A stretch of 64,000 nt of DNA from Massilia agilis (GCF_024756255.1 NZ_JANUHB010000002.1:1302001-1366000); one strand, 5' to 3'. Positions 8,289-18,774 are shown, counted from the first letter of the stretch. The notes: generated by a model from the letters alone, not told the origin. Program-made: numbers and translations.

Positions 8289-8741
8289 CTAACGAACGAC
8301 GGCGACGGCATCGATCTCGATGCGGCAATCGCTGCGCACCAGCCGCGATACCTGGACCAGGCTGCTGGCAGGCGGTTCGCCGACGAAGTAGATATCACGC
8401 ACTTCGCGGAAGGCCGGCAGGTCGTCCATGTTGGTCAGGTAGACGTTGATCTTCACTACGTCGTTCAGCAATGCGCCGGATGCGGCCAGTGCGGTCTTCA
8501 GGTTTTCCAGCGCCTGGCGCACCTGGGCACGGGCGTCGTCGCCGGCTGGCTTGCCATCGGCGGTCAGGGGCAGTTGGCCGGAGACGTAGACGGTGGTGCC
8601 GCCGGTCGTGGCAAGCGCGTGCGAGTAGCCGTTGGGCTTGGACAGGCCCGGTGGGTTGAAGCGGGCGGTGTGCGATGGCGCTGCGCAGCCAGTGAGGCAG
8701 GCTGCGGCGAGCAGGATGGAACAGGCGGCGTTCAGGCGCAT
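8289..8741 (-). CDS. RidA/YjgF-family protein with a lipoprotein signal
   Basis: A 150-residue protein. The first 19 residues (MRLNAACSILLAAACLTGC) are a lipoprotein signal with lipobox LTGC. The rest is a RidA/YER057c domain, with GTTVYVSGQLPLTADGKP, ARAQVRQALENLKTALAASG and KINVYLTNM. RidA enzymes deaminate reactive enamine/imine intermediates in the cytoplasm, so an exported, membrane-tethered copy is unusual. The conserved Arg of the RidA active site appears displaced: the usual RxA/Q pattern near the C-terminus reads ASSLVQVSRLVRSDCRIEID. Single gene between convergent and divergent neighbours. Confidence 0.85.
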   Translation of the reverse strand: MRLNAACSILLAAACLTGCAAPSHTARFNPPGLSKPNGYSHALATTGGTTVYVSGQLPLTADGKPAGDDARAQVRQALENLKTALAASGALLNDVVKINVYLTNMDDLPAFREVRDIYFVGEPPASSLVQVSRLVRSDCRIEIDAVAVVR

Positions 8742-8809
8742 GGGTGTCTCCTCAGAAAATTGTGAGGATTATAAGATGCGGGGCTGCTGCTGTGGCTGCG
8801 TGACCGGTG

Positions 8810-8853
8810 GCTCAGCATGGGTCCCGGCCTTCAACGGGACGACGGTTTTTGGG
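8810..8853. repeat. REP palindrome, family A (diverged)
   Basis: CTCAGCATGGGTCCCGG then CGGGACGACGGTTTTTGGG. It has the same outer sequence as the 12838 copy, but the loop-side arm has decayed. Confidence 0.7.
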
Positions 8854-8884
8854 TTAACAATGAGCGCGGGCACGGCCGCCGAAC

Positions 8885-8914
8885 AAAAAAAAGCCGCCCT
8901 CGCGGGGCGGCTTT
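8885..8914 (-). terminator. Rho-independent terminator of acs
   Basis: On the minus strand AAGCCGCCCC, a short loop and GGGCGGCTT are followed by eight T. It lies about 20 nt after the acs stop. Confidence 0.88.
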
Positions 8915-8933
8915 GCGTAGCTGACGCAGCGCG

Positions 8934-10931
<1,998 letters not shown>

Positions 10932-11104
10932 GCTAGTCTCCATAGTGTAATTTTGCTAGTTAACTTAGGCGCACACGCTTACTGAGCCCTTACAAGCCGC
11001 ACACGCCCGCCCCTTTCGTTGTGTGATTTTACCAATGCTGCGCAAAGCATTGCAGCTTGTGAACAGCTATGCGCGTCGGGTGTAGAATGATGGGCTGCAA
11101 GTGC

Positions 11105-11184
11105 GTAGGGTGGGCACTTGTGCCCACGCGCGACCGGTGCCTTGACGCTGCGCGTGACCGCGTGGGCACAAGTGCCCACCCTAC
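11105..11184. repeat. Paired REP palindromes, family B (BIME-like)
   Basis: Two inverted copies, GTAGGGTGGGCACTTGTG (from 11105) and CACAAGTGCCCACCCTAC (to 11184), are each internally palindromic (GGGCAC/GTGCCC). They are separated by about 28 nt, between acs and the fumarase gene. A related single copy is at 38232-38263. Confidence 0.85.
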
Positions 11185-11218
11185 TGTCAGCTCCGATTTC
11201 ATCAATGCGAGAACACCC

Positions 11219-12748
11219 ATGACAGTCATTAAACAGGAAGACCTGATCGAGTCCGTTGCGGCCGCGCTTCAATACATCAGCTACTACCACCCGGCCGACT
11301 ATATCCAGCACCTGGCACGCGCCTATGAGGTGGAACAGAGCCCGGCAGCGAAAGACGCGATCGCGCAGATCCTGACCAACTCGCGCATGTGCGCCGAAGG
11401 CAAGCGACCGATCTGCCAGGACACCGGCATGGTCAACGTGTTCCTGAAGATCGGCATGAACGTGCGCTTCGAAGGCTTCACCGGCACCGTCACCGACGCC
11501 GTCAACGAAGGCGTGCGCCGCGCGTACAACTTTGCGGACAACAAGCTGCGCGCCTCGATCGTGGCCGACCCGCAGTTCGACCGCAAGAACACCAAGGACA
11601 ACACCCCGGCCGTGGTGCACATGGAACTGGTCGAAGGCGACAAGGTGGACGTGAGCGTTGCGGCCAAGGGCGGCGGCTCGGAGAACAAGACCAAATTCGT
11701 GATGCTCAACCCGTCCGACTCGCTGGTGGACTGGGTGCTCAAGACCGTGCCGCTGATGGGCGCCGGCTGGTGCCCGCCGGGCATGCTGGGCATCGGCATC
11801 GGCGGCTCGGCCGAGAAGGCGATGCTGCTGGCCAAAGAGTCGCTGATGGAAGACATCGACATGTATGAGCTCAAGCAGCGCGGCCCGCAGAACAAGCTGG
11901 AAGAGCTGCGCATCGAGCTGTTCGACAAGATCAATGCACTGGGCATCGGCGCGCAGGGCCTGGGCGGCCTGACCACGGTGCTGGACGTGAAGATCAACAT
12001 GTACCCGACCCACGCCGCATCCAAGCCGGTGGCGATGATCCCGAACTGCGCTGCAACGCGCCACGCGCACTTCGTGCTCGATGGCTCGGGCCCGTCCTAC
12101 ATCGAGCCGCCCGCGCTGTCGACCTGGCCGGACGTGCACTGGGCTCCGGACACCGAGAAATCGAAGCGCGTGAACCTTGATACCTTGACCCGCGAAGAAG
12201 TGGCTGCGTGGAAGCCGGGCCAGACTCTGCTGCTCAACGGCAAAATGCTGACCGGCCGCGACGCCGCGCACAAGCGCATCCAGGACATGCTGGCCAAGGG
12301 CGAGCAGCTGCCGGTGGACTTCACCAACCGCGTGATCTACTACGTTGGCCCGGTCGATCCGGTGCGCGACGAGGTGGTTGGCCCGGCAGGCCCGACCACC
12401 GCAACCCGCATGGACAAGTTCACCGACATGATGCTCGAGAAGACTGGCCTGATCGCCATGATCGGCAAGGCCGAGCGCGGTCCGGTGGCGATCGAGTCGA
12501 TCAAGAACCACAAGTCGGCATACCTGATGGCGGTGGGCGGTTCGGCCTACTTGGTGTCCAAAGCGATCAAGTCGGCCAAGGTGGTTGGCTTTGCGGACCT
12601 GGGCATGGAAGCGATCTACGAGTTCGAGGTCAAGGACATGCCGGTGACCGTGGCAGTCGATTCGACCGGCACCTCGGTGCACGAGACCGGCCCGAAAGAG
12701 TGGGCGGCCAAGATCGAGGCGCTGAACGTGCCGGTGGTCGTCGCCTAA
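11219..12748 (+). CDS. fumA: Class I (iron-sulfur) fumarate hydratase
   Basis: A 509-residue protein with the fused alpha and beta domains of class I fumarases. The N-terminal Fe-S domain includes ICQDTGMVNVFLKIGM (near residue 64) and GIGGSAEKAMLLAKESL; the C-terminal domain includes FTDMMLEKTGLIAMIGKAERG and the end VSKAIKSAKVVGFADLGMEA. It hydrates fumarate to malate in the TCA cycle using a labile [4Fe-4S] cluster. The ATG at 11219 follows directly after a family B REP pair; upstream in-frame sequence is REP-derived and not real protein. murI follows after a family A REP pair. Confidence 0.95.
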   Translation: MTVIKQEDLIESVAAALQYISYYHPADYIQHLARAYEVEQSPAAKDAIAQILTNSRMCAEGKRPICQDTGMVNVFLKIGMNVRFEGFTGTVTDAVNEGVRRAYNFADNKLRASIVADPQFDRKNTKDNTPAVVHMELVEGDKVDVSVAAKGGGSENKTKFVMLNPSDSLVDWVLKTVPLMGAGWCPPGMLGIGIGGSAEKAMLLAKESLMEDIDMYELKQRGPQNKLEELRIELFDKINALGIGAQGLGGLTTVLDVKINMYPTHAASKPVAMIPNCAATRHAHFVLDGSGPSYIEPPALSTWPDVHWAPDTEKSKRVNLDTLTREEVAAWKPGQTLLLNGKMLTGRDAAHKRIQDMLAKGEQLPVDFTNRVIYYVGPVDPVRDEVVGPAGPTTATRMDKFTDMMLEKTGLIAMIGKAERGPVAIESIKNHKSAYLMAVGGSAYLVSKAIKSAKVVGFADLGMEAIYEFEVKDMPVTVAVDSTGTSVHETGPKEWAAKIEALNVPVVVA

Positions 12749-12764
12749 AGCACCACCTGCTTCA

Positions 12765-12871
12765 CGTCGTCCCCGCGCAGGCGGGGACCCATGGACGATT
12801 TGCGCTGCCGCTTCGCTTGAAGCAGCCGCTATGCAAACTCAGCATGGGTCCCCGCCTGCGCGGGGACGACG
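12765..12871. repeat. Inverted pair of family A REP palindromes
   Basis: Left arm CGTCGTCCCCGCGCAGGCGG (from 12765) and right arm ending GGGGACGACG (12871) are near-exact inverted copies, each a hairpin, separated by about 45 nt. They lie between fumA and murI and could act as a transcript-stabilising or attenuating structure. Confidence 0.85.
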
Positions 12872-12938
12872 GTTTTTGGGCTGCTGGTTCGGTCCACTCG
12901 GCCTTGCCGCCGGCATCCATGAGCGCTACCATTCCTGC

Positions 12939-13784
12939 ATGAATCTCCCCCTTTCCGCCAACGACGCGCCGGTCGGCATCTTCGACTCCGGCGTAGGCGG
13001 CCTGTCGGTGCTGCGGCATATCCGCGCGCAGCTGCCGCATGAACACCTGCTCTACTTTGCCGACTCCGGCTTTGCCCCCTACGGCGACAAGCCGGAACAC
13101 GTGATCGCTGAGCGGTCGCTGATGGTTGCGCAGTTCCTGATCGAGCACGGCGCGAAGGCGCTGGTAGTGGCCTGCAATACGGCGACGGTGGCGGCCATTG
13201 CGCTCCTGCGCAAGACCTATCCCAAGCTGCCGATCGTGGGCGTGGAGCCGGGCCTGAAACCGGCGGCGGCAGCCACCCGCAACGGCAAGGTCGGCGTCAT
13301 GGCGACCGAGGGCACGCTCGCCGGCGACAAGTTCCTGCTGCTGCGCGACCAGATTCGCGCGGCAACCGACACCGAATTCCTGCTCCAGCCCTGCCACGGC
13401 CTGGCCGACCAGATCGAACTGGGCGAGCTGGATTCGGACGCGACCACGCGTTTGCTCGAACACTACATCGTGCCGCTGCTCGACGCAGGGGCCGACACGC
13501 TGGTGCTCGGCTGCACCCACTATCCGCTGGTGCGCGCGTCGATCGAGCGCGTCATCGCCAACGCGACGAAGCGCGAGGTGGCGCTGATCGACACCGGCGA
13601 CGCGGTGGCACGCCAGCTCGCGCGCCTGTTGCAAGCGGCCGGCACGGCAAGAACGGCGCCGGGGCCGGGCACGCTGGACGGCTACACGACGGCCAGCGCC
13701 ACCGCCCTGTCGGCCGCGTTCAACAGCCTGCTCGGGATCGACCCGCCGGTGCACGAGGTCGCCTTCCCGCCCTTCGCTAGCTGA
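12939..13784 (+). CDS. murI: Glutamate racemase
   Basis: A 281-residue Asp/Glu racemase that makes D-glutamate for peptidoglycan. It begins APVGIFDSGVGGLSVLRHI, with the two catalytic cysteines in VVACNTATVA (about residue 79) and LGCTHYPLV (about residue 191), and the family motif YFADSGFAPYG. ATG 12939 (MNLPLSAND) is chosen because upstream in-frame codons derive from a REP element. The end HEVAFPPFAS and the length are normal for MurI. No operon partner; the tRNA-His promoter follows. Confidence 0.96.
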   Translation: MNLPLSANDAPVGIFDSGVGGLSVLRHIRAQLPHEHLLYFADSGFAPYGDKPEHVIAERSLMVAQFLIEHGAKALVVACNTATVAAIALLRKTYPKLPIVGVEPGLKPAAAATRNGKVGVMATEGTLAGDKFLLLRDQIRAATDTEFLLQPCHGLADQIELGELDSDATTRLLEHYIVPLLDAGADTLVLGCTHYPLVRASIERVIANATKREVALIDTGDAVARQLARLLQAAGTARTAPGPGTLDGYTTASATALSAAFNSLLGIDPPVHEVAFPPFAS

Positions 13785-13799
13785 GCAGCACATTTAAAT

Positions 13800-13828
13800 T
13801 TGCCTGTCTCGCCAGTTCTTTGTATAAT
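13800..13828 (+). promoter_or_regulatory. Sigma-70 promoter of tRNA-His
   Basis: -35 TTGCCT (13800-13805), a 17-nt spacer and a perfect -10 TATAAT (13823-13828), 45 nt upstream of the tRNA. Confidence 0.8.
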
Positions 13829-13872
13829 CTCGAGCTGTCCCGCTGTCATGCGGACAAAAAGCAACACCAGTG

Positions 13873-13948
13873 GTGGCTGTAGCTCAGTTGGTAGAGTCCA
13901 GGATTGTGATTCCTGTTGTCGTGGGTTCGAGTCCCATCAGCCACCCCA
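13873..13948 (+). tRNA. tRNA-His (anticodon GTG)
   Basis: GTGGCTGTAGCTCAGTTGG, the anticodon loop TTGTGAT (anticodon GTG), T loop GGTTCGAGTCC and acceptor CAGCCAC plus C and encoded CCA. The extra G at position -1 opposite C73, a hallmark of tRNA-His, is present. Confidence 0.97.
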
Positions 13949-14114
13949 AGAACACCAATCGAATCAAAGGGTTACACGCTTCGGCTTGTAGCCCTTTTTC
14001 GTATTTGCTAAAGTCGCCGGAATTTTATAAAAATCCGATGGCAGGGGCTCTATCGCCAGCGGGGTTTGTTCCGGCCGAGGTCGATCTTCCAACCGTTGAG
14101 CAGGAGGAATACGA

Positions 14115-14630
14115 ATGCCCCAAAGCACAGCCCTAGAACTCCCACAAGCAATAACAACGCTACTGCAAGTACTTGGGGCAACATCCATAGCAGGTGTTCT
14201 ATCGTCCTGGTCGGCATTGCTAGCATTCCCTCCTGAGCTTGCTATCGAGTCGGTCATCGACAAGAGCAAAAAATTCAATTCCGAGTCGCGTATCAAGATC
14301 AAGAACCTGGGCAAGCTCCCAGCGATCAATATTTTCTGCGATGTGCACGACGGCGACATAAGGATGGGGCCGATTAAACTGAAAATGACCGCCATAAACA
14401 CCGGCTCGACGCGAATCCACAAGTTATCGGGTGGTGAAAGCGCCGAAACCTCCGTCACTCCCGGCGTTCACCTGAGCGAGGCCGCCCAGCTGACCACCTT
14501 CTCTTACGTCTTACGTCTAAAGTACGAAGCCAAAATTCTGTTCTTCAAGAAGAAGTTCTCGAAGAAATGGAAGGTAGAACTGCGCAACTTCGAGGACGGG
14601 TTCTCGTGGAATATCGCCCCGATTGAATAG
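14115..14630 (+). CDS. Uncharacterised protein beside tRNA-His, probable island cargo
   Basis: A 171-residue protein of no recognised family. A hydrophobic stretch near residues 13-38 (TLLQVLGATSIAGVLSSWSA) looks like one membrane segment. A beta-rich cytoplasmic-looking domain follows (RIKIKNLGKLPAINIFCDVH, later RLKYEAKILFFKKKFSKKWK), as in small effector or immunity-like proteins. GC is visibly lower than in neighbouring genes. A GAGCAGGAGG ribosome site lies just upstream. It ends 3 nt before an integrase relic on the opposite strand, so it is most likely a leftover of an element inserted near the tRNA. Confidence 0.6.
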   Translation: MPQSTALELPQAITTLLQVLGATSIAGVLSSWSALLAFPPELAIESVIDKSKKFNSESRIKIKNLGKLPAINIFCDVHDGDIRMGPIKLKMTAINTGSTRIHKLSGGESAETSVTPGVHLSEAAQLTTFSYVLRLKYEAKILFFKKKFSKKWKVELRNFEDGFSWNIAPIE

Positions 14631-14633
14631 CAG

Positions 14634-14898
14634 CTATGCCACCGGCTTGACCTTGACCGTCCGGGTCCGGTTGTAGACTCGGTCGGTCGTCGCCCGGTTC
14701 TTGTGGGTCTTCCAATCCTCCTATTTTTCTGACATCTCGTAAGCCGAAATTGAAGGCCGAGCCGAGCGCGCTCGCGGATCTCCATCAGGTGCTGTGGTGC
14801 GATGGTAGGTCGTGGTGCGCCGTCCGTGCCGTACGTACATTTACTTCGGCAGCGCTGCTTTGGCCTTGTTGCGCGGCCGCCCCCATCTTTGTTGCCAT
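14634..14898 (-). pseudogene. Tyrosine recombinase (phage-type integrase) relic
   Basis: Minus-strand translation pieces match both ends of a phage integrase. The start, after an AAGGACC ribosome site at ATG 14898, gives in an adjacent frame GRPRNKAKAALPK then MYVRHGRRTTTYH, the typical GRPR...LPKYVY N-terminus. The end gives THKNRATTDRVYNRTRTVK, with the catalytic tyrosine context, then KPVA and stop at 14634. Only about 265 bases remain of an expected 1 kb, with frameshifts and a stop at the expected Y of LPKYMY. It is a large internal deletion product and cannot be functional. It lies about 700 nt downstream of tRNA-His. Confidence 0.6.
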
Positions 14899-15107
14899 GG
14901 TTGGTCCTTTCTGGGGTGCTCTTGTTCGCCGTGGTGCAACCCTGTGGCCCTCCCTGAAGGGCCAGTCACTTCGATTTTCTCTCAAATATCCATCTGCTTT
15001 TTCTGATTTTCCTGGATGGCTTGCAGCTATACACTTGCCCTCGCTGCAACTGAAAATAACAACCTGCGGATAACAAAGGCGCAGGCTCAACCAGAAAGGG
15101 ATCCGGA

Positions 15108-15896
15108 ATGAGGACACTGCCATTGAAGTTTTTCGCTGGCGCCGCCGTGCTGTTGCTGCTGTTTGCGCTGGCGCCGTTTGCCTCTGTGCCCGCCGGGCAC
15201 CGCGGTGTCATGACCACATTCGGCAACCCGAGCGACCAGGTGCTGAGCGAGGGCATCCACTTTCGCGTGCCGCTGGCCCAGAAGCTGAACCTGGTGAACG
15301 TATCGATCCAGAAGGGCGAAGGCGAAGGCGACGCCGCCTCGCGCGACCTGCAGACCGTGCACACGCGCATCGCCTTGAACTACCACGTCAAGCCGGAAGG
15401 CGCGGTGTCGGTGTTCCGCGACCTTGGCAACGAGCCCGGCGAGCGCATCATCATCCCTGCCGTGCAGGAAGCGGTGAAGGCAGTCACCGCGCGCTTCACG
15501 GCCGAGGAGCTGATCGCCAAGCGCACCGACGTGCGCGACCAGATCATCGCCCAGCTGCGCGAGCGGCTCGCGCGGCATGCAATTGTGGTGGACGAGTTCT
15601 CGATCGTGAACTTCAACTTCTCGAAATCGTTCAACGATGCCATCGAGGCCAAGACCACCGCCGAGCAACTGAAGCTGAAGGCGGAGCGCGACCTGCAGCG
15701 CATCGAGGTCGAAGCGAAGCAGCGGGTTGCCCAAGCGCGCGCGGAGGCTGAGTCGCTGGCAATCCAGCGCCAGCAGGTGACCCCGGAGCTGATCCGCCTG
15801 CGCGAGATGGAGAACCAGCGCATGGCGATCGACAAGTGGGACGGCAAACTGCCCAACGTGGCCGGCGGCGCGGTCCCGTTCATCAACGTGAAGTAG
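15108..15896 (+). CDS. Prohibitin-like SPFH/Band 7 membrane protein
   Basis: A 262-residue protein. One N-terminal membrane anchor (about residues 7-25, FFAGAAVLLLLFALAPF) is followed by the Band 7 core (VPAGHRGVMTTFGNPSDQVL, GIHFRVPLAQKLNLVNVSI, ALNYHVKPEGAVSVFRDLG) and a long Glu/Ala/Arg coiled coil (about residues 180-230). This order is that of prohibitins, which form large membrane rings scaffolding proteases or other complexes. No FtsH or NfeD partner is adjacent. The start with GAAAGGGATCC before the ATG is acceptable. Possible but unproven link to the respiratory genes downstream on the opposite strand. Confidence 0.9.
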   Translation: MRTLPLKFFAGAAVLLLLFALAPFASVPAGHRGVMTTFGNPSDQVLSEGIHFRVPLAQKLNLVNVSIQKGEGEGDAASRDLQTVHTRIALNYHVKPEGAVSVFRDLGNEPGERIIIPAVQEAVKAVTARFTAEELIAKRTDVRDQIIAQLRERLARHAIVVDEFSIVNFNFSKSFNDAIEAKTTAEQLKLKAERDLQRIEVEAKQRVAQARAEAESLAIQRQQVTPELIRLREMENQRMAIDKWDGKLPNVAGGAVPFINVK

Positions 15897-15918
15897 CACA
15901 GATGATTTCGCGCGCGGC

Positions 15919-17127
15919 TCAGCGATAGGCGCCCTGCAGTTGCGGGGCCGGGCCACTGGCTCCCGGCCTGCCTGGCGGACGCAAGGCCGGTTGCGCGGTC
16001 ACCACGTCCGGAGCGATATTGTGCAGGTCCGACAGGCCGGTGAGCGCCATGCAGTCGCTCAGCTCTTCCTGCAACAGCTTCAGCGCGCACAGCACGCCTT
16101 CCCTGCCCTGCGCCGCCAATCCGTACAGCCACGCGCGGCCCGACAGGCAGGCGTGCGCGCCATAGCCGAGCGCCTTGATGATATCGCTCCCGGTGCGGAT
16201 GCCGCCGTCGAAGAACACCTCGATCCGGTCGCGCACCGCGTCGGCGATCTCGGGCAGCACCGAAATCGACGAGGGTGCGCCGTCGAGCTGGCGGCCACCG
16301 TGGTTGGAGACGATGATCGCGTCCGCGCCCGCGTCCACGGCCAGCCGTGCGTCGTCCACATGCATGATGCCTTTCAGGATCAGCTTGCGGTCCCACGTTT
16401 TGCGCACCCACTTGACGGTCTCGAGGTCGAACGACGGGTCGAACTGCGACTCGATCCATTGCGTCAGCGCCGACAGGTGCTTTGCGTGCTGCACTTCGCC
16501 CTGCAGGTTGCCGAAGGTGCGGCGGCGGCTCCGGGCCATGCCAACCAGCCAGCGCGGGTGCGACAGGATGTCCATCGTGTTGTGCAGCGTCAGGCGCGGC
16601 GGCACCGACAGGCCGTTCTTGGCATCGGCCCAGCGCTTGCCCTGCACGTGCAGGTCGAGCGTGAGAATGAGCGCGCTGCAGCCAGCGGCGTGCGCGCGGT
16701 GGATCAGGTTCTCATTGACCTTGCGGTCCTTCATCAGGTACAGCTGGAACCAGAACGGGCGGCTGGTCGCTTCGGCCACGTCCTCGATCGAGCAGATCGA
16801 CATGGTGGACAAGCAGAACGGCACGCCGAAGTGTTCGGCCGCGCGCGCCGCCTCGACTTCGCCGTTGGCCCAGGTGAGCCCGGCCAGCCCGGTCGGTCCG
16901 ATCGCGAGCGGAATCTCGGCCGGCTCGCCAACCATCTTCACGCTCATGGTCCGGTGCGACACGTCGCGCATGTCGTGCTGGCGCAGCGCGAGCGCGCACA
17001 GGTCGTCCTCGTTGCGTTGCAGGGTCAGCTCCATCCCTGCCCCGCCGTGCACGTAGTCGAAGATGACTGCCGGCAGGCGCTTTCGCGCCATGGTTTCAAG
17101 ATCGAATACGCTGGTGATCGGTCCCAT
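15919..17127 (-). CDS. FMN-dependent alpha-hydroxy-acid oxidoreductase (LldD/GOX family)
   Basis: A 402-residue TIM-barrel flavoprotein. The N-terminal tyrosine region reads IFDYVHGGAGMELTLQRNED, the flavin site includes PIGLAG-type sequence (AIGPTGLAGLTWANGE), and FQLYLMKDR matches the family YQLY motif. The catalytic base is in SNHGGRQLDGAPSS and the phosphate site in FFDGGIRTGSDIIKALGYGA. Substrate could be L-lactate, glycolate, mandelate or a related 2-hydroxy acid; the sequence does not decide. It is the last gene of a long minus-strand run and starts 9 nt after the GMC gene. The proline-rich tail of about 25 residues is unusual. Confidence 0.9.
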   Translation of the reverse strand: MGPITSVFDLETMARKRLPAVIFDYVHGGAGMELTLQRNEDDLCALALRQHDMRDVSHRTMSVKMVGEPAEIPLAIGPTGLAGLTWANGEVEAARAAEHFGVPFCLSTMSICSIEDVAEATSRPFWFQLYLMKDRKVNENLIHRAHAAGCSALILTLDLHVQGKRWADAKNGLSVPPRLTLHNTMDILSHPRWLVGMARSRRRTFGNLQGEVQHAKHLSALTQWIESQFDPSFDLETVKWVRKTWDRKLILKGIMHVDDARLAVDAGADAIIVSNHGGRQLDGAPSSISVLPEIADAVRDRIEVFFDGGIRTGSDIIKALGYGAHACLSGRAWLYGLAAQGREGVLCALKLLQEELSDCMALTGLSDLHNIAPDVVTAQPALRPPGRPGASGPAPQLQGAYR

Positions 17128-17136
17128 GCTGTCCTC

Positions 17137-18774
17137 CTAAAGTTCGCCGCCGCCGGCAAGCGCGCGAATGCGGTCGCCCATGCGGCAGGCCAGCGCCTGG
17201 ATCGTCAGCGACGGGTTGACGCCGCCACAGGTCGGGAACAGCGAGCCGTCGCAGATCCACAGGTTGGGCACGTCCCAGCTGCGGCCGTCCGCATCGACGA
17301 CGCTGTTGATGCGGTCGGTGCCCATGCGGCAGGTACCCATCAGGTGGCTGGTGTCGTCGCTGGTCCAGGTGTCGTAGCCGCCGGCCGCCTCCAGCAAGGC
17401 GCGCATCGACTGTACCGAGTGGCGCTGCAGGCGGCGGTCGTTGTCGGAATACGAAAACGTCACGCGCGGGATCGGCAGGCCGTACTGGTCCACCTCGTCG
17501 GGCACCACCTCGACGCGGTTTTGCGGGCGCGGCTCGGTCTCGGCTACAGCGACGAAACCAGCCATGTGGTTGTACTTCGCCATCTCGTCGCGCAGCCGCG
17601 CGCCCCACAGGTGGCGCTCGGTGACGAGAATCTGCGCCCATGCACGCGGCAGCGGTCCCTGGCTCATGAAGGCGTAGCCGCCGTGGCAGTCCTTGCCGTC
17701 GTCGTGGTAGTTCCAGTGCTCGGTCACGGCCATGTTAGGCGGCGCCTTGTACCAGCGGATGGCTTCGTCGAACGTGGCCCACACGCCCGGCCCCGCGTGC
17801 GTGGTCAGGTGCGTGCCGACCAGGCCAGAACTGTTCGCCAGGCCGTGCGGGTGGCGCGGGCAGGTGGAGTTGAGCAGCAGGCGCGGCGTTTCGATGGCGT
17901 AGCCGGATACCACGACGTTGCGGGCGCGCTGGAACTGCCAGCGGCCTTCGCGCATGAAGTGCACGCCGGCCGCCCTGCCCAGCGCGTCGGTTTCGATGCG
18001 GCCGACCATGGCCAGGTCGCGCACCTCGGCGCCGTTGTTGATCGCGCGGGGTATCCACGTAACCAGCGCGCTTTGCTTGGCGTTGGTGGAGCAGCCGAAG
18101 TTGCAGAAGCCGCGGTACACGCATGGCGGCGACTGGCCGCCGGGCGCAGAAAGCGTGGCAAGCGGTGTGGCGGCCCAGCCGATGCCGAGCCGTTCGGCGC
18201 CACGCGCCAGCACCAGCGCGGCGGCATTCAGTTCGTGTTCGCGGTACGGGTAGCGCTCGCGCGGCGGCCCCCACGGATAGCGCACCGGGCCGGCCACGCG
18301 CAGCGCTTGTTCGGCCTCGCGGTAGTAAGGCGCCAGCTCCTCGTAGGTGATCGGCCAGTCGAAGCCGTAGCCCAGGCGGCTGCGGCACTGGAACCACTCG
18401 GGCCGCCAGCGCAGCGAGATCATGCTGAAGTGGACGGTCGAGCCACCGACACCACGGCCGCAGTTGTTCCCGCCAAGCGCGATCGGGTCGTCGCCGGCCG
18501 TGATGCGCTCGTCGAGCCAGAAGAGCTTCTGCTGTTCGAGTTCGTCGGATGCGAAGTCGTCCAGCGGGCGCCAGAACGGGCCGGCGTCGAACACCACAGT
18601 GGAAAAGCCGTAGCCGGACAGCTTGCAGGCGAGCGTCGCGCCACCCGCGCCGGCACCGACGATGGCGAAATCGACCGGCTCGTCGAGCGAATACTCACGC
18701 ATGGGCACCCAGCCGCCGGGCGTGAACACGTCCGGGGCGCGGCCGTGAGCGGCGCGGATCACTCCGGGTTCCAC
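17137..18774 (-). CDS. GMC-family FAD oxidoreductase
   Basis: A 545-residue glucose-methanol-choline flavoprotein. The FAD fold is VDFAIVGAGAGGATLACKLS near residues 31-50. The C-terminal GMC domain has SHLMGTCRMGTDRINSVVDA with the active-site His, and PTCGGVNPSLTIQALA with the partner Asn. Its closest functional kin by context are gluconate 2-dehydrogenase large subunits, since a subunit-3-like gene overlaps it by 16 nt upstream. No Tat or Sec signal is seen, so it should act in the cytoplasm. MREYSLDEP, 25 residues in, is an alternative start. Several Cys (CVYRGFCNFGCSTNAKQSA) may be structural. Confidence 0.9.
   Translation of the reverse strand: MEPGVIRAAHGRAPDVFTPGGWVPMREYSLDEPVDFAIVGAGAGGATLACKLSGYGFSTVVFDAGPFWRPLDDFASDELEQQKLFWLDERITAGDDPIALGGNNCGRGVGGSTVHFSMISLRWRPEWFQCRSRLGYGFDWPITYEELAPYYREAEQALRVAGPVRYPWGPPRERYPYREHELNAAALVLARGAERLGIGWAATPLATLSAPGGQSPPCVYRGFCNFGCSTNAKQSALVTWIPRAINNGAEVRDLAMVGRIETDALGRAAGVHFMREGRWQFQRARNVVVSGYAIETPRLLLNSTCPRHPHGLANSSGLVGTHLTTHAGPGVWATFDEAIRWYKAPPNMAVTEHWNYHDDGKDCHGGYAFMSQGPLPRAWAQILVTERHLWGARLRDEMAKYNHMAGFVAVAETEPRPQNRVEVVPDEVDQYGLPIPRVTFSYSDNDRRLQRHSVQSMRALLEAAGGYDTWTSDDTSHLMGTCRMGTDRINSVVDADGRSWDVPNLWICDGSLFPTCGGVNPSLTIQALACRMGDRIRALAGGGEL

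Noticed and set aside
14600..15100. Duplicate tRNA-His 3' end as an attachment site
   Set aside because: I looked for the CGAGTCCCATCAGCCACC string downstream and did not find a second copy.
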